The position numbers and the translations under genes are program-made. Below the pieces are notes generated by a model. That model searched no databases. It was not told the DNA's origin and worked only from the letters and a program-made list of their open reading frames with translations. This document shows, piece by piece, positions 7,751 through 14,799 of a stretch of 64,000 nt of DNA (its first letter is position 1; the number at the start of each line of letters is the position of its first letter). This DNA is from Janibacter endophyticus (GTDB taxonomy: Bacteria; Actinomycetota; Actinomycetes; Actinomycetales; Dermatophilaceae), in contig NZ_JAFEJG010000004.1 in NCBI RefSeq assembly GCF_016888335.1, positions 1,736,001 to 1,800,000 of the forward strand, written 5' to 3'.

Positions 7751-8899
7751 ATGAAACGCGTACGTGCGTACCACACCGTGGCCTTGTTGGGTGCCGTCAC
7801 GGCACTGACCCTGACCGCTTGCGGGCAGGGCACCGGCGGGGCCGGTGGCGCCGAGACCTCGGCGACGCCGATACCGACTCAGGGCGAGCAGACCCCGACG
7901 CAACAGGCCGGGGAGGTCACCGGCACGGTGTGGGTGGCCAACGAAGACGGGAATAGTCTGACCGCCATCGACGCCGAGACGAGTGAGGTGGCCACCACGG
8001 TCACGGGGATCGAAGCCCCGCACAACGTCCAGGTCGGACCGGACGGGACGGTCTGGGCCGTCAGCGGCCACTCCAACGCCCTGGTCGCTCTCGACCCGGC
8101 TACCTATCAGCTCACCGGGACCGCTGCTACCGGGCAGAGCCCCGCACACGTGATCCTCACTCCGGACGGTGCGCGTGTTTACGTCACCAACGCCGGCGAG
8201 GACACTCTTGGTGTGTACGACGCAGCCACGCTCGACCGGGTGGCCACCGTCGAGGTCGGTGACGGACCCCACGGGTTGCGTCCCAGCGGGAACGGCGAGG
8301 TCGTCGTGGTGGCGAACACCGGGGCGGGCACTATCGACGTGGTGCAGATCGCGACCAACGAGGTCAGCGCGTCGATTCCAGTCGGGGAATCCCCCGCCCA
8401 GGTGGCCGTGGACAATGACGGTGACTACGCCTACGTGAGCCTCGCCGGGGATAGCTCCGTGGCTAAGGTCGACCTGGCCGAGCAGACGGTCGTCGGCTCG
8501 GTCGAGGTCTCCGCCCCGCCGGTGCAGCTCTACCTCACCCCGGACGGCACGCGTCTGTTGTCCGCAGATCAGGGCACCGAACAGACAGCAGGTGACACGG
8601 TGTCCGTCATTGACACCGAAGCCATGACCGTCACCGACAGCATCACCACCGGGTCTGGTCCCCACGGCGTGGTCGTGGACACCACGGGTGAGACAGCGTG
8701 GGTGACCAACCTGTACGACGACACCATCTCCGTGCTCGACCTGACGACGAACGAGGCGGTGGCGACCGTCCCGGTCGGTGACATGCCCAATGGCATCAGC
8801 TACAGCCCCACCCCGCCCGCACCCGGTCCTCAGAGCCTCACGTTGACGGTCCCCGACTACGCCGAGGACGAGCCCACGAGCGAGCACGACCACGGCTGA
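7751..8899 (+). CDS. YncE/YVTN-type beta-propeller lipoprotein
   Basis: 382 residues from the ATG at 7751, which has the strong ribosome site GAGAAGGAGAAC just before it. The signal peptide ends in the lipobox LTAC. After a low-complexity linker there are about seven repeats of the YVTN/NHL type, for example TVWVANEDGNSLTAIDAE, RVYVTNAGEDTLGVYD and TAWVTNLYDDTISVLDL. These form a surface-exposed beta-propeller. Such proteins accompany DUF305 and copper genes in actinobacteria, with no established enzymatic role. The His-rich tail (SEHDHG) could bind metal. It is probably cotranscribed with the DUF305 gene 107 bases upstream. Confidence 0.8.
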   Translation: MKRVRAYHTVALLGAVTALTLTACGQGTGGAGGAETSATPIPTQGEQTPTQQAGEVTGTVWVANEDGNSLTAIDAETSEVATTVTGIEAPHNVQVGPDGTVWAVSGHSNALVALDPATYQLTGTAATGQSPAHVILTPDGARVYVTNAGEDTLGVYDAATLDRVATVEVGDGPHGLRPSGNGEVVVVANTGAGTIDVVQIATNEVSASIPVGESPAQVAVDNDGDYAYVSLAGDSSVAKVDLAEQTVVGSVEVSAPPVQLYLTPDGTRLLSADQGTEQTAGDTVSVIDTEAMTVTDSITTGSGPHGVVVDTTGETAWVTNLYDDTISVLDLTTNEAVATVPVGDMPNGISYSPTPPAPGPQSLTLTVPDYAEDEPTSEHDHG

Positions 8900-9014
8900 G
8901 CGGCGTGCCGCGCAGAAGGACTCGCCCCGAGCGCAGCACGGACACCCTCTGCACGGTCAACGCCCACGGTGGGGATCGATTCTTCGCTAACTAACGAGCA
9001 TTCAGGAGGTAGGC

Positions 9015-9062
9015 ATGATGACCCAGTCGAGCAGCCCCGGAGGAGACGTTGTTGGGGCTTGA
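9015..9062 (+). pseudogene. Fifteen-codon remnant behind a consensus ribosome site
   Basis: TTCAGGAGGTAGGC immediately precedes an ATGATG and the frame reads MMTQSSSPGGDVVGA before a TGA at 9060-9062. The ribosome site is one of the strongest in the window, yet the product is far too short for a known protein. It probably marks the 5' end of the next gene of the DUF305 cluster, lost when the oxidoreductase/IS segment joined here. A leader peptide is the alternative. The rest of 8900-9178 holds nothing else I can support. Confidence 0.35.
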
Positions 9063-9178
9063 AGAGGGTCACCGAAACTCCTCGGGCGGCGAGGGTGGCC
9101 GGCAAGCTTTTGCGCCGAGTTGCGGTCGCCCACGGCGGCGAGCCCGCGTGGGGGTGTGTTCAGTTCAGCGTTCGGCAC

Positions 9179-9592
9179 CTATTGAGCGCTGCTCGTCCGG
9201 GTGAACAACCGGTTCCTCCATTGCAGAACGAGTGGGGCGGCGTCGAGTCCGGTAGCCGCGATCGGCAGGCCGTTGCGCTCGTGAACGATGAGCAGCGGAT
9301 CGGTGGAGGCAATGCGTGCTGCGTCGGCGAGCCCGGGGTGCCCGGCGCCGGTGAGGGTGTGGCCGTGGATGCGCGCGGAGAAGAGCGAGGTCGGAACGTA
9401 AGGCCCGGGATCGTTGGCGAGGCCGAGGTCATGCAGCAGGGTGCTCGCGGCGTGGGCGCCTTGGGCGGTGGCGTCGTCCCAGTGGTCGATGCGGTAGGTG
9501 CCGAGCTCGTGATGATGATGTGCGGCCACGCCGCCGGCGGCGTAGAGGCGCTGGCCTGGGGTGTGCAGGTGACGCAGGTGGTCGTCGACGGG
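9179..9592 (-). pseudogene. FAD-dependent NAD(P)H oxidoreductase, C-terminal fragment
   Basis: The minus-strand frame from about 9592 to the stop at 9179 reads VDDHLRHLHTPGQRLYAAGG, then GTYRIDHWDDATAQGAHAA, and ends with a ferredoxin-reductase-type C-terminal domain (VPTSLFSARIHGHTL ... GLPIAATGLDAAP). In intact members AAGD is the second FAD contact; here the Asp is a Gly (AAGGVA). The whole N-terminal FAD and NAD domains are missing. The break coincides with the IS remnant at 9590, so the IS event removed about 250 residues. Confidence 0.75.
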
Positions 9593-9716
9593 CCCTACCC
9601 CCGGATCTTGGACACGGGGTGTGATTACGCAGCAGGTCGCAGCGTAGCGGTGTAGCCGGTCTCGAAGGCGACCGGCGAGGTGTAGCGACACCACGAGTGG
9701 CGTCGCTTGAACAGCA
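9590..9716 (-). mobile_element. IS3-family remnant: transposase tail plus terminal repeat
   Basis: The minus-strand frame upstream of a TAA at 9625 reads KRRHSWCRYTSPVAFETGY, the standard C-terminal tail of IS3/IS481-type OrfB (RRHS..GY.SP..FE). Outside that stop, at 9598-9618, lies CCCCGGATCTTGGACACG, matching 17 of 18 bases of the IS end near 400. So this is the right-hand end of a related or identical element in the same orientation, deleted internally. It joins an abortive-infection-like gene on one side and an oxidoreductase fragment on the other. Confidence 0.7.
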
Positions 9717-10530
9717 TGAGGAAGTCCATGCGCTGGCGTGCCAGCGGAGCCCCGGAAACCGACGCGCGGCGGGTCCTTTGGTCGAGCGGGTCGTAGTGGA
9801 GATAGACCTGCGGCACGAGAGCGATGCTGTCCGGGTTGTCCTTGATGCGGGCGTAGTACGCCCGGAACAGCGTCTTTTCTGGCGGGCTCGCTAGCGATGC
9901 AGCTAGCCGCTGGTAGAGGTGGCGAGCGACGGCAGTGACTTCGAGTTCAGGGGGGCAGGACGGGTGCGCAGCCCACCAGGCCACGAGATTACTGAACTTC
10001 AGCCCGTCGCCGGGCAGCGGCTGGTCGTAGATCAGACACGAGTCAGCGTTGGCGACGACTTCAACGTCGTTACTTACGGCGTCGCGAAGAACCAGGTCGG
10101 GCTTCGGGCCGGTGCTGGCGAAGATGAGGTTCTTGGTTTTTCCTTGCACGCCCTCCCCCTGCTCGTACACCTTCACCAGCGAAGCCAGCTGCTCCTGATT
10201 GACCTCGTAGATGTCGGCGTAAGTGCTGAGCTGCCGTGCGAGAGAGGCCAGGCCTGCGATCGACCAGTCCTCGACGTAGCCCTTGACGAGGTCGGCCTTT
10301 GTGTCGGCTTGACCGGGGTCCGCTCCGGTGCGGCTCCATTCCAACCGGAGCTCCTCTGGAAGGACTGACTCCAACTCGATGCGGGAGTACCGGTCTGTGA
10401 GCGCGCTACATATCGCCTTGGTGAACGTGCGCTTCGATGCGACCGGCGGCAGCGGGCTCACCTTGGTCGGAGGGAAGAATCCTTCGAAGTAATCGGCCAC
10501 GACATCTAGTCTGACGGCTCGCCCCGACAT
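9625..10530 (-). CDS. AbiJ-related abortive-infection-like protein, 3' end replaced by transposase tail
   Basis: About 301 residues from the ATG at 10530 (the frame is open to 10614). The central segment FASTGPKPDLVLRDAVSNDV followed by LIYDQPLPGDGLKF, and PQVYLHYDPLDQRTR with PLARQRMDFLML, resemble the AbiJ-related proteins of phage-defence islands. In that family the last motif leads into a nuclease-like domain, usually IEVDGKQHY. Here, directly after DFLML, the frame passes without a stop into the IS3 transposase tail KRRHSWCRYTSPVAFE. The predicted effector domain is therefore missing and the product is a chimera, probably inactive. The family assignment is from memory of motif order and is moderately sure; the fusion is directly visible. 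Confidence 0.55.
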   Translation of the reverse strand: MSGRAVRLDVVADYFEGFFPPTKVSPLPPVASKRTFTKAICSALTDRYSRIELESVLPEELRLEWSRTGADPGQADTKADLVKGYVEDWSIAGLASLARQLSTYADIYEVNQEQLASLVKVYEQGEGVQGKTKNLIFASTGPKPDLVLRDAVSNDVEVVANADSCLIYDQPLPGDGLKFSNLVAWWAAHPSCPPELEVTAVARHLYQRLAASLASPPEKTLFRAYYARIKDNPDSIALVPQVYLHYDPLDQRTRRASVSGAPLARQRMDFLMLFKRRHSWCRYTSPVAFETGYTATLRPAA

Positions 10531-10699
10531 GGCGGCCCAGGCCTGGGCTCTTCCGCATTTTGCGGCCGTAATCGCTGCACCAAGCGTCACTGCAGCGGTG
10601 AGCAGCTCGACCACCTTCGTGGCGAACTCCCATCGTCACCGCACACGACCTCAGCGGACAGTCGGTAGGTTCCCTGCGTACGACCGAGATGCCGGAGCA

Positions 10700-11089
10700 G
10701 CTGGTCCCGTTCGCTGAGGCCTCCACGTCTTCCGCGAGGGCAACGGGCGCACCCAACGCCAGTGGATGAACTCTCTGGCCCACGACGCAGGGTTCGAACT
10801 GAACTGGCAGGCGACGAGTCGCGCAGAGAACGACAGCGCCTCCCACGCGGCCCGAGCGGAAGGCGACCTGGCCGGGCTGCGCGAGTTGTTCGCCAAGATC
10901 GTCGTCGAACGATCGCCAGCCGAGCGGGGCGGTGCTCTGACAGAGGCCCGAGAAGCCGCGGCTACCGCCTACAGAGGTCGTGCGACGCACCGAGGCGCGG
11001 GTGGTGCGCAGCCCCCGACCGCACGCCCGGCGACTCCCACGGCCGGGCGCGGTTCGACGATGCGTCCACAGGGCCCGGGACGGGCCTAG
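10700..11089 (+). pseudogene. Fic-domain protein, C-terminal remnant with frameshift
   Basis: The plus strand encodes HVFREGNGRTQRQWMNSLAH, then GFELNWQATSRAENDSAS and DLAGLRELFAKIV. This is the Fic active-site loop HxFx(D/E)GNGRxxR and the helices that follow in the single-domain AMP-transferases of the Fic/BTF type. The usual HPF is HVF here. Upstream, FAE is in a different frame and the loop frame has a TGA just before GLHVF, so a one-base deletion at about 10720 is likely. No N-terminal half or antitoxin motif is seen. The 5' limit is approximate. Probably dead. Confidence 0.65.
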
Positions 11090-11178
11090 ATCGTCCACAG
11101 TTCGGGATCTGGGCTGGGCCGAAGGTTCACCGTCACTGACGCTGCTGGAGCCAGGCAGTTGTGAGGAGGTGAGAATCC

Positions 11179-11544
11179 ATGACCCGACCTAGTGTTGGCG
11201 CCATGATCGAGCAGGGGAGACTCGACCGAGCGTTGGCGCTCGTGTTCGAGGCCAGCGACGCGCTTCACAGCGCGGCACTGAGCGACGACGAGAACGGGCT
11301 CGAGCTCGTCGACGCGGTCAGCATCGTCGGTAACGCCCGAGCGCACCTGCTCGCGGCCGGGGCGATACCGGCGGCTAACCGCGAGCTGCCCCCTTCGCTG
11401 AACAGCGAGGAAGCAGCGCGCAACGCTGACGCCGCGCTACGACAGGCCGCCGGCATCTTTGTCGGCGGCGATGTCACCGAGGACGAGTTCCTCGCCGTCG
11501 CCGAGATGTGGGCCGCGGTCCGCTTCCTTCACGGGTGGCTCTAG
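11179..11544 (+). CDS. Hypothetical protein, 121 residues
   Basis: I do not recognise this protein. It is soluble, Ala-rich and acidic, and predicted largely helical (MIEQGRLDRALALVFEASDA, then EEAARNADAALRQAA). An ATG at 11203 (MIEQGR) is an alternative start. Its stop abuts the ATG of the next gene with no gap, so the two are almost certainly translated together. They lie between defence-gene remnants and the core chromosome, so an integrated element is the likely origin. Confidence 0.6.
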   Translation: MTRPSVGAMIEQGRLDRALALVFEASDALHSAALSDDENGLELVDAVSIVGNARAHLLAAGAIPAANRELPPSLNSEEAARNADAALRQAAGIFVGGDVTEDEFLAVAEMWAAVRFLHGWL

Positions 11545-12822
11545 ATGGCTAACGTCGAGCAGTTCCTGAACGAGACACGCACCTTGGCGCCGCGCGTCAT
11601 GGAGACCACCGCCGATCTGGCGCACGTCAGCGATGACCAGCTCCGCGCCCGACGCGCGTCACTTGGGGCGGGGTGGGATCAGCTCGCCGAAGGCGCAGAG
11701 CGCGTGCTGACGGCGACGGGCCTCGAGGATGCAGACCTCATGCAACAGCTGCGGCACGGAACCAGTCCGGCCGAGCGGAGGGCGTCTGCGCCACCGGACG
11801 CTGACCTGACCCGGATGGGGGAGTGCTTCAAGGCTGTCGCCGACCTCAGTGATGGGCTGTCGGTCCCGGAACGGGCACAGGTGCGCGACCACGTCCTGAC
11901 CACGGTCGCCCACACCGCGCGGGCTGTGGGCGCCTCGCAGCGTCCGGCCTCAGTCGTCCCGGAGTCGAGGGCGCAGCGACTCGACGATCTGGCAGTCAGC
12001 ATTGATCTGCAACGGAGCGTGCGTCCGCTGAACCATCTCGACGAGCGCTCAGCGCTATCCGGGGTGCCACAGGGCGACCTCGAAGAGGCGCTGAACCGTT
12101 GGGCAGGCCTAGCGCGGGAAAGGCTGACCCCGAGCGGGGCGGCGGCGAGCACGGACGCGATGCAGGCCATCGCGGAGACCAGCGCGACGATCGCCGCCGC
12201 AGCCCGACGGTCAGCGCTGACGCAGCCGGGCCAGGCCGCTGAGGATCTGTCGGCCCGGTGGACCGAGCACGCGCGCTCGTGGCTGCGCGTGAACCGCGAG
12301 TGGCAGAGCCCACCACCAGTTCGAGGTGGCCGGCCCGACGCTGATCTTTTCGCCGCCAGCCGGCATCTTCAGACACTTCTCGGCCGCGAGTTTCGCGACC
12401 ACCGCAATCGTTGGGTGAGCCCGGACCGGCTCGCGGACCCCGAAGCCCTGCGACGGTTCGAGTATCAGGCCCGGGAGGTCATGGCCGACCTGTCGAACCG
12501 CTACGCGCAGTCCGTTTCGGTCGCCGCCACCTCGGAGGTGCTGGCGATCCCGGCGACCGGCCTGAGTAGGCCCGGCGGCGACCACGGGATCGACCCCGCG
12601 CGTCGCTTCAGTGGACGATCCTGGGTCACCCTTCCCAAAAATGACCCGGCCGCGGTGCGGCTGATCGAGGCTGCCCGCGCGGTCGATGTCTCGGCGATCA
12701 AGTTGACTCAGCCAGGACCCTTGCCAGAGCGCTTGCGCCCCGGATCCGTCAGCGCGGTAGCGGCCCGGCCGGACCCGGCCTTGCGTGCACGTCAGACGGA
12801 CCGCGGGACGAGCCGCGAGTAG
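11545..12822 (+). CDS. Hypothetical helical protein, 425 residues
   Basis: Not recognised. No signal peptide or membrane helix is visible. The sequence is mostly amphipathic helix with many Arg/Ala/Asp residues, for example LAHVSDDQLRARRASLGAG near the N-terminus and RHLQTLLGREFRDHRNRWV near residue 275. The C-terminal 60 residues are Pro/Arg-rich and probably disordered. Its ATG directly follows the stop of the 121-residue gene. In actinobacterial integrative elements, such helical proteins often lie near relaxase or helicase genes, but no relaxase is present here, so a mobilisation role is only a guess. Confidence 0.6.
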   Translation: MANVEQFLNETRTLAPRVMETTADLAHVSDDQLRARRASLGAGWDQLAEGAERVLTATGLEDADLMQQLRHGTSPAERRASAPPDADLTRMGECFKAVADLSDGLSVPERAQVRDHVLTTVAHTARAVGASQRPASVVPESRAQRLDDLAVSIDLQRSVRPLNHLDERSALSGVPQGDLEEALNRWAGLARERLTPSGAAASTDAMQAIAETSATIAAAARRSALTQPGQAAEDLSARWTEHARSWLRVNREWQSPPPVRGGRPDADLFAASRHLQTLLGREFRDHRNRWVSPDRLADPEALRRFEYQAREVMADLSNRYAQSVSVAATSEVLAIPATGLSRPGGDHGIDPARRFSGRSWVTLPKNDPAAVRLIEAARAVDVSAIKLTQPGPLPERLRPGSVSAVAARPDPALRARQTDRGTSRE

Positions 12823-12834
12823 GGGCCGACCGGG

Positions 12835-12984
12835 TCAGGCGTCGGGCTGGCCCTGGGCGTCCGTGACGGGCTGTGCAGGCGGCTGGCGCCGACGCGGCTT
12901 GCGAACACGAGGTGGCTCGTCGATTCCGAGCTTCTTCAACTCCTCGGCGCTGGACCTATGCCCTTGTGGGGCGATGTGACACAT
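12835..12984 (-). CDS. Short ORF or gene remnant, 49 codons
   Basis: The frame reads MCHIAPQGHRSSAEELKKLG and ends in a basic, Pro/Gln-rich tail (PPRVRKPRRRQPPAQP). The tail looks like the C-terminus of a larger DNA- or RNA-associated protein rather than a complete one. There is no clear ribosome site before the ATG at 12984. It is convergent with the 425-residue gene and lies at the boundary with the trehalose operon, so it may mark the edge of the accessory region. Confidence 0.3.
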   Translation of the reverse strand: MCHIAPQGHRSSAEELKKLGIDEPPRVRKPRRRQPPAQPVTDAQGQPDA

Positions 12985-13056
12985 GAGGCCTATGAGGCCC
13001 GATCCTCAGTGCGGGTGCCGCATGCGGACATAGCGCCGAGCCTCGAAGGCCCGCGC

Positions 13057-14799
13057 TCAGCCCCGCAGGATCGCGCAGCCGTCGGGCTCGACCTCGAGCG
13101 TGCCGTCCTCGAGCGAGGCAGCCCAGGCCGCGACGAGGGTGGAGCCTCGGGCAACCTGACGCAGGGGGGTCTCCCCGAGGTTCACGACGACCCGGTGGTC
13201 ACCGCGCACCACTGTGACGACGTCGCCGTCGCGGGTCGCGGCGCCGGGGAGCAACGCCGGGTCGGAGAGGTCAGGCACCTCGCGGCGCAGCCGGATGAGC
13301 AGCCGGTACCAGTCGAGCATCCGGGCGTGACCCGGGTCGGCGAGCTCGGCCCACCGCAGGGTCGAGTCGTGCCAGGTCTGCGGCGACTGCGGGTCGGGGA
13401 CTACCCCTCCCCAGCCGTGGGCGGAGAACTCCTCGGCGCGACCCTTCGACACGGCGGCAGCGAGCTCACGATCGACGTGGTCGGTGAAGTACTGCCACGG
13501 GGTCGAGGCGCCCCACTCCTCGCCCATGAAGAGCATCGGCGTCCACGGACCGGTGAGCAGCAGCGCCGCCCCGCACGCGAGCCGGCCCGGGGAGACGAGG
13601 TGGGTCAGCCGGTCGCCGCGGGCGCGGTTGCCCACCTGGTCGTGGGTCTGCAGCGAGGCGACGAAGCGCCACCCCGGCGTGACCTCCGGGTCGACCGGCC
13701 GCCCGTGCCGCCGCCCGCGGAAGCTCGAGTACGTCCCGGCGTGGAAGAACGGCGTCGACGCGATCGTCTCCAGCGCCTCGGGCGCCTCGAAGTCCGCGTA
13801 GTAGCCCTGCGTCTCGCCGGTGAGCAGCACGTGGAGGGTGTGGTGCACATCGTCGGCCCACTGGCCGGCCAGGCCGAGCCCGCCGGATCCCCCCTTCGCC
13901 CTCGGGACGACCGTCCGGGGGTCGTTGCGGTCGGACTCCGCGACGAGGTGCAGCGGCCGCCCGACCTCCGCGGCGAGCCCGTCGACCGCCTCGGCCATCT
14001 CCTCGAGGATGTGCACGGCGCTCTCGTCGACGAGGGCGTGCACGGCGTCCAGCCGCAGCGCGTCGAGGTGCAGGTCGCGCAGCCAGTAGAGCGCGTGGTC
14101 GACGAGGTAGCGGCGCACCTCGTCCGACCCCGGCGCGTCGAGGTTGACCGCCGGGCCCCACGGCGTCGTGTGCGTGCTGGTGAAGTACGGGCCGAAGTCG
14201 ATAAGGGTGTTGCCGCTCGGCCCGAGGTGGTTGTGCACGACGTCGAGGCACACCCCGAGGCCGCGCGCGTGGCAGGCGTCGACGAAGCGCGCCAGCGCCT
14301 CGACCCCGCCGAGCGCCTCGTGGACGGACCAGATGTTCACCCCGTCGTAGCCCCAGCCGCGGCGGCCCGGGTAGCTCGCGACCGGCATGAGCTCGACGAT
14401 CGTCACGCCGAGGTCGACGAGGTGACCGAGCCGCTCGATCGCGGCGTCGAGCGTCCCCTCGTGCGTGAAGGTCCCCACGTGCAGCTCGTAGATCACGGCG
14501 CCCCGAAGGGGGACCCCGGGCCAGTCGTCGTCGGTCCACGGGAAGGCGGAGACGTCGACGACCTCGGAGAGGCCGAAGGGGCCGTCCGGCTGGGCGAGGG
14601 AGCGCGGGTCGGGGAGCGGGTCCTCGCCGTCGAGGGCGAAGCCGTAGCGGTCGCCGGGGGAGCGCTCGGTCTCGCTGGCCCACCAGCCGTCGTCGCCGCG
14701 GGTCATCGCCTCGCGGCAGGTGATCTCGTCGTCCTCGCAGAGCACGAGCTCGACGCGCTCCGCCGAGGGCGCCCACACGCGGTAGGGGCCCAGGCTCAT
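13057..14799 (-). CDS. treZ: Malto-oligosyltrehalose trehalohydrolase
   Basis: 580-residue GH13 enzyme of the TreYZ pathway. It hydrolyses the maltooligosyl-trehalose made by TreY to free trehalose in the cytosol. An N-terminal CBM48-like domain is present (YRVWAPSAERVELVL). The GH13 motifs are DVVHNHLGPSGN, the nucleophile region DALRLDAVHAL (Asp near residue 248), the acid/base in LVAESDRND (Glu near 285) and FLQTHDQ-type text as SLQTHDQVGNRA. Length is normal. Its ATG overlaps the treY stop by four bases, so the two are translationally coupled. The usual third gene treX/glgX is not in the window. Confidence 0.95.
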   Translation of the reverse strand: MSLGPYRVWAPSAERVELVLCEDDEITCREAMTRGDDGWWASETERSPGDRYGFALDGEDPLPDPRSLAQPDGPFGLSEVVDVSAFPWTDDDWPGVPLRGAVIYELHVGTFTHEGTLDAAIERLGHLVDLGVTIVELMPVASYPGRRGWGYDGVNIWSVHEALGGVEALARFVDACHARGLGVCLDVVHNHLGPSGNTLIDFGPYFTSTHTTPWGPAVNLDAPGSDEVRRYLVDHALYWLRDLHLDALRLDAVHALVDESAVHILEEMAEAVDGLAAEVGRPLHLVAESDRNDPRTVVPRAKGGSGGLGLAGQWADDVHHTLHVLLTGETQGYYADFEAPEALETIASTPFFHAGTYSSFRGRRHGRPVDPEVTPGWRFVASLQTHDQVGNRARGDRLTHLVSPGRLACGAALLLTGPWTPMLFMGEEWGASTPWQYFTDHVDRELAAAVSKGRAEEFSAHGWGGVVPDPQSPQTWHDSTLRWAELADPGHARMLDWYRLLIRLRREVPDLSDPALLPGAATRDGDVVTVVRGDHRVVVNLGETPLRQVARGSTLVAAWAASLEDGTLEVEPDGCAILRG

